Origin: Verrucomicrobiota bacterium
GTDB lineage: Bacteria > Verrucomicrobiota > Verrucomicrobiia > Chthoniobacterales > Terrimicrobiaceae
DNA length: 45,725 nt
Direction: 5' to 3'
NCBI GenBank assembly: GCA_018970255.1
Contig: JAGWWS010000023.1
Span: forward strand, 1 to 45,725
In this document: piece by piece, positions 1-8,417 of the stretch
How the letters are laid out: each line of letters opens with the position of its first letter
Numbering within the stretch: position 1 is the first letter of the stretch
The notes under the pieces: model-generated
What the model was told of the DNA's origin: nothing
Databases searched by the model: none
Seen by the model: only the letters and a program-made list of their open reading frames with translations
Translations under genes and position numbers: made by a program

Positions 1-450
1 GAAATGGATGGAAGCCCCGCCCGTGTCGTCGATGGCTTCGAATTCCGGGTGTTCCATCACGACCTTGCCCGAGCGCTCGCGCGGCCGGCCGTAAACCACC
101 AGCAACTGCCCTCCCGAAACCGCATTTTGCACCCACGGCATGTTGAACCACCGGCAAGTGAGCGACGGCGTGAGCACATCGCCCGCCTCGTCCTCCAACC
201 GCACCTCGAAAATCCGGCGCGGTCCGAACCTCCGGTAAGTCGTCTTTTTCACGATTCCGAAAAGGCAAAGCGGCCGGTCGCATGCCTGGTCGGGAAACCT
301 GTCGAATTTCCTGCGGTCCTCGTGCCTCCTGGGAAAATGCCGCAACAAATCCGCGAGTGTATTCAGCCCGAGCCTCGCAAGGGGTGCCTGCCGGTTGCGG
401 GGCACCCAGTCGAGCGAGGCGAGGGGCGTATCGGGCGCAAGCCGGCTCAT
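1..450 (-). CDS. recG: ATP-dependent DNA helicase RecG, N-terminal part (cut by window edge)
   Basis: The first 150 codons are present and the reading frame runs off the window. The translation opens with a RecG-like start: a short helical segment with 'LGLNTLADLLRHFPRRHEDR' (RecG proteins carry LGI.T..DLL.hfPrrYeDR here), followed by the OB-fold wedge domain, in which 'LCLFGIVKKTTYRRFG' and 'LTCRWFNMPWV' fit the family pattern. RecG unwinds branched recombination and stalled-fork DNA. The helicase motifs lie outside the window. Its ATG overlaps the recJ stop in an ATGA junction, so the two are probably translationally coupled in one repair operon. Confidence 0.85.
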   Translation of the reverse strand, partial: MSRLAPDTPLASLDWVPRNRQAPLARLGLNTLADLLRHFPRRHEDRRKFDRFPDQACDRPLCLFGIVKKTTYRRFGPRRIFEVRLEDEAGDVLTPSLTCRWFNMPWVQNAVSGGQLLVVYGRPRERSGKVVMEHPEFEAIDDTGGASIHF

Positions 451-2135
451 GCCGCGGCCCGGATTTCCACGATTCGCATCTGCGCTTCCGCCCGCCCCTG
501 CCACACATTCCAATCCAGCGTGAACGCCACATCCCATGGCGGCCGCGGCAGCGAACCGACCGGCGCATTGAAATACACCGCCTTCACCCGCCGCCGCCCG
601 CATTGGAATTCGAGACCGAGGTGCTTGTCCTTCATCAACCGCGGCTCGCCGCATGGCGCCACCGCCCTTGAAAACAAGACCGGCTGCGGGTTCGAGGCGC
701 CGAACGGCTCCAACCTGTCCTGCGCGTCGAGCAAATCCCCGCCGACCTCCGCGAGACCGAGTTCGCCGTCGAGCGCGAGCCGAGGCGTCAGGATTTCCTC
801 CGTTGCCACGCCGCGCGCCGCCTCCTCGAACGCATCGCGGAACACGCCCAAATTTTCCTCCTTCAGCGAAATCCCCGCAGCCATGTCGTGGCCGCCGAAT
901 TTTTCCAAATGCCCGGCGCAATCCCTCAGCAACCCGACCAGCGAAATCCCCTCGATGCTCCGCCCGCTCCCCGTTCCGGCGCCATCGCCGTTGAAGCCGA
1001 TGACGAATGTCGGCCGGTTGAAGCGCCGCATGATCCTCGAAGCCACCACGCCGAGCACGCCGATGTGCCACTCGCGGCTGCCGGCGACGATGGTCGCATT
1101 GCTTGCGGGGTCGAAATTCTTCGCGGCCCAGTCCTCGGCTTCCTGCGCCACGCGCCGTTCCACGCCCTGCCTCTCGCGGTTGTGCTGGTCAAGCCCCGCC
1201 GCCAGTTTGGCAGCCTCCCGCCGGTCATCGGTGAGAAGCAGCGCGAGCGCCTCGCTCGCCGGCCCCAAGCGCCCGGCCGCATTGATGCGCGGACCCATTC
1301 GGAAACCGATGTCCGAAACGCGCACAGGCGTGGAAACCCCCGCCACATCCCGCAGCGCCGCAAGCCCGGCCCAGCGCGTGTGCTCCATCCGCTTCAACCC
1401 ATGCGAAACAAAAATCCGGTTCTCGCCCACCAGCGGCACGATGTCGGCCACCGTCGCCAGCGCGACCAAATCCAGGAAATCGCGCAAATCGAGCCCCTCC
1501 ACCGGCGATGCCTTCACCAACGCATGCGCGATTTTGAAAACCACACCCGCACTGCAGAGGTAATGGAAATCGGACCCCGCCTTGGGGTTCACCAGCGCCG
1601 TGCAATCCGGCCGCACCGGCCCGGGCTCATGGTGGTCGAGCACCACCACATCCACCCCCCGCGCACGCAGCAGCCCGATTTCGCGGACAGAATTCGTCCC
1701 GCAATCCACCGCCACCAGCAAACCCGGGCGGTGCGCCTCCACGCAACGCTCGACCCCGGCCGCACTGAGCCCGTAGCCCTCGCCCTCGCGCATGGGCAGG
1801 AAGCACTCCACATCCGCGCCGAACGCTTTCAAAACCCTCGCCAAAATCGCGAGCGAGGTGATGCCGTCCACATCGTAGTCGCCGTAGAGCACAATCCTCT
1901 CCCGCCCGCGGATTGCGGCCAGGAGCCGCTCCACAGCCTTCCCGGCATCGGGCAGCAACTCGGGCGCCGAGAGCGAGCGCAGCTTGGGGTTCAAATACGC
2001 TTCCGCCCCGGCCGGCTCCGCAAACCCCCTCCGCACCAGCAGCGATGCCAGGAACCCCGGCAGGCCGAGTTCACCGCGGACCCTCGCCACGGCGCCGTGG
2101 TCGGCATCGACCGGGAAAATCCAGCGGCGTTGCAT
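447..2135 (-). CDS. recJ: Single-stranded-DNA-specific 5'-3' exonuclease RecJ
   Basis: This 562-residue protein has the usual RecJ length and DHH-phosphoesterase architecture: DYDVDG at about residues 86-91, VDCGT at 143-147 and the signature DHH at 167-169 coordinate the catalytic metals. The DHHA1-like part holds 'GRSIEGISL' and 'GGHDMAAG', and an OB-like C-terminus follows. RecJ degrades 5' single strands in RecF-pathway recombination and mismatch repair. I chose the ATG at 2135 because the family homology begins there and a GAGG sits about 7 nt upstream; an upstream extension of the frame has no homology and would run into the preceding gene. The gene starts 10 nt after the preceding stop and overlaps recG by 4 nt, forming a three-gene minus-strand operon. 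Confidence 0.93.
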   Translation of the reverse strand: MQRRWIFPVDADHGAVARVRGELGLPGFLASLLVRRGFAEPAGAEAYLNPKLRSLSAPELLPDAGKAVERLLAAIRGRERIVLYGDYDVDGITSLAILARVLKAFGADVECFLPMREGEGYGLSAAGVERCVEAHRPGLLVAVDCGTNSVREIGLLRARGVDVVVLDHHEPGPVRPDCTALVNPKAGSDFHYLCSAGVVFKIAHALVKASPVEGLDLRDFLDLVALATVADIVPLVGENRIFVSHGLKRMEHTRWAGLAALRDVAGVSTPVRVSDIGFRMGPRINAAGRLGPASEALALLLTDDRREAAKLAAGLDQHNRERQGVERRVAQEAEDWAAKNFDPASNATIVAGSREWHIGVLGVVASRIMRRFNRPTFVIGFNGDGAGTGSGRSIEGISLVGLLRDCAGHLEKFGGHDMAAGISLKEENLGVFRDAFEEAARGVATEEILTPRLALDGELGLAEVGGDLLDAQDRLEPFGASNPQPVLFSRAVAPCGEPRLMKDKHLGLEFQCGRRRVKAVYFNAPVGSLPRPPWDVAFTLDWNVWQGRAEAQMRIVEIRAAA

Positions 2136-2145
2136 CGCCAAAACC

Positions 2146-3549
2146 TCAGGCGGCCTTGCGCCCGGCCTGCGAAACCAACCGACCGTAGAGCGAGTCCAGG
2201 CGCGCCACCGCAGCCTTCCACGAAAAATCCGATTCGCGCGACCTGCCCGAGAGCAGCTCCCTTTCCCCGCACCGCAGCGCCATCGCGCGGCAGAGCGTGT
2301 CGCAAAGCGCCGCAGCACCCTTGCGGTAAAAAACCAACCCGTTCCCCGTCCCGTGCACCTGGTCGTAATCCCGCACCATTTCGTGCAGCCCCGGGCACTG
2401 CGCCGCGATTGGCACCAATCCGTTCACCAGCGCCCGCATCATAAAAACCGACTGCGGCTCGAGCGGACCGGGCGCCAAAACAAAATCGCAAGCCGCGAGC
2501 ACGCTTTCCACACAGCCCGCGTTCGGCTCCGCAAAATGCACGAACCGCTTCGCATGGCGCCTCACCGCGATTTCGAATTCCATCGCCAACGCCGCAGGCA
2601 CTTCCCCGAGCAGCGCGATGTGCACCGGCGCCGCACCCAGCCGGTCCAGCGCCTCGAAAACCAAACCCAACCCCTCGCCCGCCGTGGACGCCGCATCCAG
2701 CGCCACGAACACCGCATTCCCGCCCGCGGCCGCCCCCGGAAAAACCTTCGCCCGCGCAGCCGCCTGGGCCTCCGGCGTCCGCGAAACCAGTCCCAATGCG
2801 GATTCCGGAACCCCCGGCGCGATGCCCTCGAGCTTGTCCGCATGCTGCCGCAGCACATTTTCCAAGCCGCACCCGTGCGCCGCCGTTTGCATCTCCGCCA
2901 CGGCCCGCGCGCCCGGCAGCACGACCGCATCGGAAAACACGATGCCCGCCTTCAGGAAATTCATGCTCCCGTAGAATTCGAGGCCCGCCGCCGAGAAATA
3001 CTGCCCCGGCAGGTTGGTCAGTGCGAAATCATGGCTCCAAAAGTTGCCTTGGAATTCGAGCGAGAACGGCGTCAGCACCGTCGGCACGCCGCCGCCCGCC
3101 TCGCGCAGGAAAACCGCTGCCAGCGCGGGTTGCCAGCCGAGCAGGTGCAGCACATCCGCGCGCCGCTGCCTCGCCGCCTCCGCCACCGCCTTCGCGAAAA
3201 AAATGAAACGCGCCGCGTTGTCGGAGTAGTCCTGGCCGTCCATCCCATACAGCCCCGTGCGGTCGAAATACTCGTCCCGCCCCATGAAAAGGAGCTTCAC
3301 GCCGCCCGCGCCCGCCGCCTCCCACACATCGCACGGCAGCCTCGAGGAGCCGACCTGCACCGGGAATTTCAGCTTCGTCCGCCGCGCGCCGAGCCCCGCA
3401 TTTTCCCTCACGCAGCGGTAAAACGGCAGCGCCACCGCGACCGAGTGCCCCGCCGCCGCGCTCCGTTCCGCCAATTCCCTCACCGAATCCGCAAAATCCC
3501 CCGTCCGCGCGAACGGCGCCATCTCGCTCGCTGCAATCAAAATTTCCAT
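2146..3549 (-). CDS. Glycogen/starch synthase (GT5)-fold protein with degenerate active site
   Basis: The 467-residue product has clear GlgA architecture: N-terminal 'MEILIAASEMAPFARTGDFA' matches the family start with its KTGGLAD motif, 'GLEFYGSMNFLKAGI' matches the GlgA segment around HGLEFNGQISFLKAG, and the end 'FSWKAAVARL' matches FSW..AA..Y. The catalytic positions have drifted: the ADP-glucose-binding Lys of KTGG is Arg and the second Gly is Asp, HAHDWH became HLLGWQ, the SRL.xQKG loop lacks its Arg and Lys, and EPCGL is EPQSV. It is therefore probably not an active ADP-glucose transferase and may be structural or regulatory, or bind another ligand. It heads the recJ-recG operon. An alternative start near 3669 adds residues without GlgA similarity; the ATG at 3549 is preferred. 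Confidence 0.8.
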   Translation of the reverse strand: MEILIAASEMAPFARTGDFADSVRELAERSAAAGHSVAVALPFYRCVRENAGLGARRTKLKFPVQVGSSRLPCDVWEAAGAGGVKLLFMGRDEYFDRTGLYGMDGQDYSDNAARFIFFAKAVAEAARQRRADVLHLLGWQPALAAVFLREAGGGVPTVLTPFSLEFQGNFWSHDFALTNLPGQYFSAAGLEFYGSMNFLKAGIVFSDAVVLPGARAVAEMQTAAHGCGLENVLRQHADKLEGIAPGVPESALGLVSRTPEAQAAARAKVFPGAAAGGNAVFVALDAASTAGEGLGLVFEALDRLGAAPVHIALLGEVPAALAMEFEIAVRRHAKRFVHFAEPNAGCVESVLAACDFVLAPGPLEPQSVFMMRALVNGLVPIAAQCPGLHEMVRDYDQVHGTGNGLVFYRKGAAALCDTLCRAMALRCGERELLSGRSRESDFSWKAAVARLDSLYGRLVSQAGRKAA

Positions 3550-3880
3550 CCCCGAATCATGCGGACCGCCCCGCCCCGAAGTCGAACCAAAACACGCCCG
3601 CCCGACCCGGTCCACCCCGCCCGCCCACCGCGAAAAATCCGCCCGTTTTTGCAACCGATTCATCTTCAAACAGCATACTTTTGGCGCGATTTATGCTTTG
3701 CCGAAAACCACAATATATGGTGGTCAAAAAAAATTTCACCACTACATGATGTTTTTATTTGACGATTCTTCGGGAAAAGCGATTCTCACGCCCACTTGCG
3801 CCGGGAGGGCGGCCTTGGCGGGAAGAAAACCGCGATCCGCCGTCCCCCCGACCCAGAAAAACACCAACACCCAACCCGCC
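3550..3880. promoter_or_regulatory. Divergent intergenic region between the GT5-like gene and nrdB
   Basis: These 331 bp hold no convincing gene. The segment 3660-3765 is markedly more A+T-rich than its surroundings and carries the two NrdR-box-like palindromes described separately; it should contain the promoters for nrdBA on the plus strand and for the GT5-like-recJ-recG operon on the minus strand. I could not assign -35 and -10 hexamers with confidence. Confidence 0.6.
3707..3755 (+). promoter_or_regulatory. Tandem NrdR-box-like operators upstream of nrdBA
   Basis: Box 1 at 3707-3724 reads ACCACAATATATGGTGGT, a near-perfect palindrome close to the known NrdR consensus ACACWATATATWGTGT. 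A weaker second copy, ACCACTACATGATGTTTT, begins at 3738, exactly 31 bp after the first, i.e. three helical turns, which is the spacing typical of NrdR box pairs. NrdR is an ATP-cone Zn-finger repressor of ribonucleotide reductase genes; its gene is not in this window. The boxes lie about 126 bp before the nrdB start. Confidence 0.8.
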
Positions 3881-4975
3881 ATGTCCAGCACCACCACCAT
3901 CACCCTCGGAGACCGCCAATTCGTCCTCGACCGCGACAAGGCAGAGGCCGCCTACTCCGCCAAGCGCGTCATCAACGGCCGCCAGACCATGTTCTTCAAC
4001 ATCCTCCCCCTGAAATACACCTGGGCCTACGACATCTACAAAAAGATGAAGGCGAACCACTGGGAGCCCGAGGACATCCAGATGCAGAAGGATTGCGAGC
4101 ACTGGCGCGACACCACCGGCTCCATTTCCGATGTGGACCGCTGGATCATCAAAATGGGCATCGGCTACTTCTCCGCGGCCGAAGGCATCGTCGGCGACAA
4201 CATTCTCCATGTCATCCGCGAGGCCGTCACCGCGCCGGAACTCAAGCTCGCCCTCGGCCGCCACGCCCAGGAGGAAAACATCCACGCCGATTCTCTCGTC
4301 TACATGATCAGCTCGCTCGGCATCAACCCGCACGAGTGCGAGGCCATGTTCGAGGACATCGCCACCATCAAGGACAAAACCGATTTCGTCGTCTCAAACA
4401 GCCGCGCCCTCCGCGGCGACACCGACTTCTCCGACCCCGCCAACAAGGCCGCGCTCGCGAAAAACATGTTCCTCTTCGGCCAATGCATGGAGGGCACCCA
4501 ATTCTACGGCCTCTTCGGCATGATCCTCGCCCTCTACCGCCAGAACAAATTCCCCGGCATCGGCCAGATGATCAGCTACACCCTCCGTGACGAGTCGAAC
4601 CACATCGAACTCCTCCGCCAGCTCTTCCAGGACCTCGTGGACGAGAACCCCGAGATCTGGACCGAGGAATTCCGCGAAGACCTCCGCTCCACGATGGCCG
4701 AGGCCATACGCCTCGAGAAACAATTCATCCGCGATTGCCTGCCCGTCGCCGCCGTCGGGCTCACCGTGGACGAGTTCTGCGGCTACATCGACTACATTGG
4801 CGACCGCCGCCTCGTCGGCGTGGGCCTCGAGCCGCTCCACAAAAACCTCGCGAACCCGCTCCCATGGCTCTCCGAAATGATGGAGATCAAAAAGGAAACG
4901 AATTTCTTCGAAGGCCGCGTCACCGAATACCGCCGCGGCGTCGACCTCGCCGGTGTCTCCGACGACGAATTGTAA
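3881..4975 (+). CDS. nrdB: Ribonucleoside-diphosphate reductase beta subunit, class Ic-like
   Basis: The 364-residue ferritin-like R2 subunit has all six metal ligands visible: E101 (SAAEGIVGDN), E132 and H135 (EENIHADSL), E204 (CMEGTQF), E238 and H241 (RDESNH). The residue that is the radical Tyr in E. coli NrdB (four after the first His) is Leu139, and the first ligand is Glu rather than Asp. Both features characterise the Chlamydia-type class Ic group, in which a Mn/Fe cofactor replaces the tyrosyl radical. Y141 corresponds to the Tyr that lies two residues after the Phe in the chlamydial protein. The subunit generates the radical used by NrdA for dNTP synthesis. The ATG at 3881 starts homology; gene order is nrdB before nrdA. 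Confidence 0.93.
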   Translation: MSSTTTITLGDRQFVLDRDKAEAAYSAKRVINGRQTMFFNILPLKYTWAYDIYKKMKANHWEPEDIQMQKDCEHWRDTTGSISDVDRWIIKMGIGYFSAAEGIVGDNILHVIREAVTAPELKLALGRHAQEENIHADSLVYMISSLGINPHECEAMFEDIATIKDKTDFVVSNSRALRGDTDFSDPANKAALAKNMFLFGQCMEGTQFYGLFGMILALYRQNKFPGIGQMISYTLRDESNHIELLRQLFQDLVDENPEIWTEEFREDLRSTMAEAIRLEKQFIRDCLPVAAVGLTVDEFCGYIDYIGDRRLVGVGLEPLHKNLANPLPWLSEMMEIKKETNFFEGRVTEYRRGVDLAGVSDDEL

Positions 4976-4989
4976 TTTCCGCCAAACCC

Positions 4990-5022
4990 CATTCCGCATT
5001 TCGCATTCCCCCATTTCGAATT
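4990..5022. repeat. Short tandem heptamer repeat in the nrdB-nrdA spacer
   Basis: The 59-bp spacer contains consecutive CATTCCG, CATTTCG and CATTCCC units followed by CATTTCG and AATTCC, i.e. about four imperfect copies of a 7-bp unit (CATTYCN). Such heptamer arrays are known from intergenic DNA of several phyla; here it separates two cotranscribed genes. No ribosome-binding role is evident. Confidence 0.55.
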
Positions 5023-5034
5023 CCATAAAAAACC

Positions 5035-8000
5035 ATGCCACGCCTACTCTCCCTTGACGAAGACCTCGCCCTGAAGCGCCTGGTCACCATGCCCCGCGAC
5101 CAGAAGCCCGACTTCTCCTGGCGCGAACACATCACCACCCCGCCCGCCCAGGCGCTCTCGGACATCATCGTCACCCGCCCGGACGGCCAGGAACAATCCT
5201 TCAGCCTCTCCGATGTCGCCGACGAAGTGGGCGAAGCCCTCACCGACCTCCTCCTCTCCCGCGAGGAAAAGGACATCTTCAACGAACAAAACCGCGGCTT
5301 CGTCGCGAATGTCGCCCACTCCGTCTCCCTAAGCCTCGCCGAGCAATCCGAAAAAACCGGCTCCCTCCGCCTCTCCGAGAACGACCTTTCGCTCCTCATC
5401 GAAAAGGCGCTCATCGAAAACGACGCCCACGATGTCGCGAAGAGCCTCGTCTTCAAACGCTCCGTCCGCACCGGCAAAGCCCCGGCGGACGACCACCTCG
5501 CCTCCGCCCCCATGGCCGTCCGCCTCATCCGGCGCAACGGCACCGTCGTCCCGTGGATGGAATCGAAAATCGAGCACGCCTGCCGCCGCGCGTTCCTCGA
5601 CATGAAGGAAAACGCCGAGGCCGCCGCCACCATCGCCCGCTCCGTCACCGAGCGCGTCCGCGCCCGCGAATCCGCCTTCGTCCACATCGAGGATGTCCAG
5701 GACCTCGTCCAGGAGGAACTCATGCGCCAGGGCTATTTCAAGGTCGCCGAGAGCTACATCCTCTACCGCGCCCACCGTGCCAGCCAGCGCGAGGAAAACT
5801 CCCGCGCCGAAGTCGAGGCCGCCTCGAACGACCTCCAGGAGTCGCTCATCATGGTCACCCAGCGGAACGGCCAGAACACCCTCTGGGACGGCTCCGAACT
5901 CAAAAAACGGATCCAGTTCGCCATGATCGGCCTCGACCTCAACCTCGACGCCGCCCAGATCGAGCGCGAACTCCGCCGCTCCCTCGCCAGCGAGGTGACC
6001 GAGGACATCCTGAAAAACACCGTCATCCTCAACGCCCGCACCCTCATCGAGCGCGACGCCGATTTTGCGAAGTTCGCAGCCCGCATCCTCCTTTCATATA
6101 TCTATGAGGAAGTCCTCGATTGGCGCATCGCCCGCGACGGCATCGAAGGCCTCCGCGAAGCCCACCGCAAAGCCTTCAAGGGCTACCTCCGCACCGGCGT
6201 CGCCATCGAACGCCTCTCGCCGAAACTCCTCGGCTACGACCTCGACGCCCTCGCCGACGCCATCGACCCCACTGCGGACATGGACTTCGACTACCTCGGC
6301 ATCCAGACCCTCTACGACCGCTACCTCATCGTCGACAAAACCAAGAAACCCGCCCGCCGCCTCGAGACGCCGCAGTTCTTCTGGATGCGCGTCGCCATGG
6401 GCCTCTTCATCGAGGAAGGCGCGAAAAAAGCCGACTGGGTCGTCCGCCTCTACAACCTCTACAAATCCCGCCGCTTCTGCTCCAGCACGCCGACCCTCTT
6501 CAATTCCGGCACCCTCCACAGCCAGCTCTCCAGCTGCTACCTCTACAAGGTCGACGACTCCATCGAGTCGATCATGCAGCGCGGCATCGCCGAAAACGCC
6601 TACCTCTCGAAATGGGCCGGCGGGCTCGGCGGCTCATGGACAGCCGTGCGCGGCACCGGCAGCTACATCAAGGGCACCAACGGCGAATCCCAGGGCGTCA
6701 TCCCGTTCCTGAAGCTCCACAACGACCAGCTCGTCGCCGTCAACCAGGGCGGCAAGCGCCGCGGCTCCGGCTGCGCCTACCTCGAGACCTGGCACAACGA
6801 CATCGAGGACTTCCTCCAGCTCCGCCGCAACACCGGCGACGACCGCCGCCGCACCCACGACCTCAACACCGCGAACTGGGTCCCCGACCTCTTCATGAAG
6901 CGCATGGAGGCCCGCGAAAACTGGACCCTCTTCCGCACGAACGAAGTCCCCGACCTCCACGACGCCTACGGCCGCAAGTTCGAGGAACGCTACAGCCACT
7001 ACGAGGAACTCGCCCGCCAGGGGAAAATCACCGGCAAGGAAGTCCCCGCCATCGAGGTCTGGAAGCAGATGCTCAAAATGCTCCTCGAGACCGGCCACCC
7101 CTGGATCACATTCAAGGACCCCTGCAACCTCCGCAGCCCGCAGGACCACGCCGGCGTCATCCACTCCTCGAACCTCTGCACCGAGATCACGCTGAACACC
7201 AGCGAGGACGAAACCGCCGTCTGCAACCTCGGCTCCATCATCCTCGACACCCACATCAAGGCCGACGGCTCCCTCGACCACGAGATGCTCAAGGAGACCA
7301 TCCATGTCGCCATCCGCGCCCTCGACAATGTCATCGACATCAATTTCTACCCCACCGAGGCCGCCAAGCGCTCGAACCTTCGCCACCGCCCGGTTGGCCT
7401 CGGCGTCATGGGCCTCCAAAACGCCCTCTTCAAGCGCGGCATCGGCTTCGCCACGCCGGAAGCCGTCGAATTCAACGACGAATTCATGGAAGCCATCGCC
7501 TTCCACGCCTACTCCGCCTCCAGCGACCTCGCCGCCGAGCGCGGCCCCTACTCCAGCTACCGCGGCTCGAAATGGGACCGCGGCCTCCTCCCGCAGGACA
7601 CCATCGACCTCCTCGAGCGCGAGCGCGGAGTGAAGATCGACGTCCCCCGCGGCGGCCGGCTCGACTGGACCCCCGTGCGCGAAAAAATCAAGCGCCAGGG
7701 CATGCGGAACTCGAATGTCCTCGCCATCGCCCCCACCGCCACCATCTCGAACATCACCGGCACCACGCCCTGCATCGAGCCGAACTACAAAAACCTCTAC
7801 GCCAAGGAAAACCTCGGCGGCAAATTCACCATCCTCAGCACCGAGCTCGTCCGCGACCTGAAGAAAATCGGCAAGTGGGACAACCGAATGCTCGAACAGC
7901 TCAAATACTTCGAGGGCGAACTCGCGAACATCGAGGAAATCCCCGAAGCCATCCGCGAAAAGCACCGCACCGTCTTCACCATCGGCCACGAGTTCGTCAT

Positions 8001-8301
8001 CGACGCCGCCGCGCGCCGCCAAAAGTGGATCGACCAGTCGCAATCCGTGAACCTCTTCATCGGCGAGCCGGACATGCGCGTCGTCAGCAAAATGTATCGC
8101 CGCGCCTGGCACACCGGCCTGAAGACCACCTACTACCTCCGCACCTTGGGTGCCTCCAGCATCGAAGGCCCCACCACGAATGTGAAAAAGGAACTCCGCG
8201 GGGTCGTCGCCGGTCCCAAGCAGGAATTCACCGCCGAGCAAAAACTCGTCTGCTCCCTCGAAGCCATGCGCAACGGCGGCGAGTGCGAAGCCTGCCAGTA
8301 A
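5035..8301 (+). CDS. nrdA: Ribonucleoside-diphosphate reductase alpha subunit with three ATP-cone domains
   Basis: This 1088-residue catalytic subunit is longer than E. coli NrdA (761) because it carries about three N-terminal ATP-cone segments: a divergent one at roughly 40-145, a clear one at about 160-255 ('RNGTVVPWMESKIEHA' to 'VAESYILYR') and a third at about 270-360 ('RNGQNTLWDGSELKKRI'). The barrel has the active-site cysteine pair: SSCYLY near residue 501 and VCNLGSI near 729, plus NLCTEI near 715 (thiyl Cys and Glu). TTYYLRTLG near 1033 holds the Tyr pair of the radical pathway. It ends CEACQ, a C-terminal CxxC that is reduced by thioredoxin or glutaredoxin. It follows nrdB and should share the NrdR-regulated promoter. 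Confidence 0.95.
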   Translation: MPRLLSLDEDLALKRLVTMPRDQKPDFSWREHITTPPAQALSDIIVTRPDGQEQSFSLSDVADEVGEALTDLLLSREEKDIFNEQNRGFVANVAHSVSLSLAEQSEKTGSLRLSENDLSLLIEKALIENDAHDVAKSLVFKRSVRTGKAPADDHLASAPMAVRLIRRNGTVVPWMESKIEHACRRAFLDMKENAEAAATIARSVTERVRARESAFVHIEDVQDLVQEELMRQGYFKVAESYILYRAHRASQREENSRAEVEAASNDLQESLIMVTQRNGQNTLWDGSELKKRIQFAMIGLDLNLDAAQIERELRRSLASEVTEDILKNTVILNARTLIERDADFAKFAARILLSYIYEEVLDWRIARDGIEGLREAHRKAFKGYLRTGVAIERLSPKLLGYDLDALADAIDPTADMDFDYLGIQTLYDRYLIVDKTKKPARRLETPQFFWMRVAMGLFIEEGAKKADWVVRLYNLYKSRRFCSSTPTLFNSGTLHSQLSSCYLYKVDDSIESIMQRGIAENAYLSKWAGGLGGSWTAVRGTGSYIKGTNGESQGVIPFLKLHNDQLVAVNQGGKRRGSGCAYLETWHNDIEDFLQLRRNTGDDRRRTHDLNTANWVPDLFMKRMEARENWTLFRTNEVPDLHDAYGRKFEERYSHYEELARQGKITGKEVPAIEVWKQMLKMLLETGHPWITFKDPCNLRSPQDHAGVIHSSNLCTEITLNTSEDETAVCNLGSIILDTHIKADGSLDHEMLKETIHVAIRALDNVIDINFYPTEAAKRSNLRHRPVGLGVMGLQNALFKRGIGFATPEAVEFNDEFMEAIAFHAYSASSDLAAERGPYSSYRGSKWDRGLLPQDTIDLLERERGVKIDVPRGGRLDWTPVREKIKRQGMRNSNVLAIAPTATISNITGTTPCIEPNYKNLYAKENLGGKFTILSTELVRDLKKIGKWDNRMLEQLKYFEGELANIEEIPEAIREKHRTVFTIGHEFVIDAAARRQKWIDQSQSVNLFIGEPDMRVVSKMYRRAWHTGLKTTYYLRTLGASSIEGPTTNVKKELRGVVAGPKQEFTAEQKLVCSLEAMRNGGECEACQ

Positions 8302-8322
8302 TAAGGGTTCAGGCACCACCAA

Positions 8323-8371
8323 ACCCAGGAGGGCGCTGCTTGTCAGCGCCGCCCACGGCGGTCCCCGCCGC
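8323..8371 (+). repeat. Dispersed palindromic repeat, copy A, with a second hairpin
   Basis: After the nrdA stop, GGCGCTG-CTTGT-CAGCGCC (8332-8350) is a perfect 7-bp stem, followed by CGGCGG-TCC-CCGCCG (8357-8371). The 24 bases from 8323, beginning ACCCAGGAGGGCGCTG, recur identically from 19405, and a third copy lies at 41555. There is no U-tract, so it is better called a repeat than an intrinsic terminator, although it sits where transcription of nrdBA might end. Confidence 0.75.
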
Positions 8372-8417
8372 CAAACTTGGCTTGGCATCCCGCAGAACCA
8401 TTGTCCACGCTGTGCCC

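Noticed and set aside
8323-8371. Riboswitch or intrinsic terminator after nrdA
   Set aside because: Two hairpins occur, but the same sequence recurs elsewhere and no T-run follows, so a repeat explains it better.
6120-8417. A very long plus-strand frame continuing from the nrdA region into the pyrophosphorylase
   Set aside because: Its first part is out of frame with nrdA and Arg/Pro/His-rich; homology begins only at 8418.
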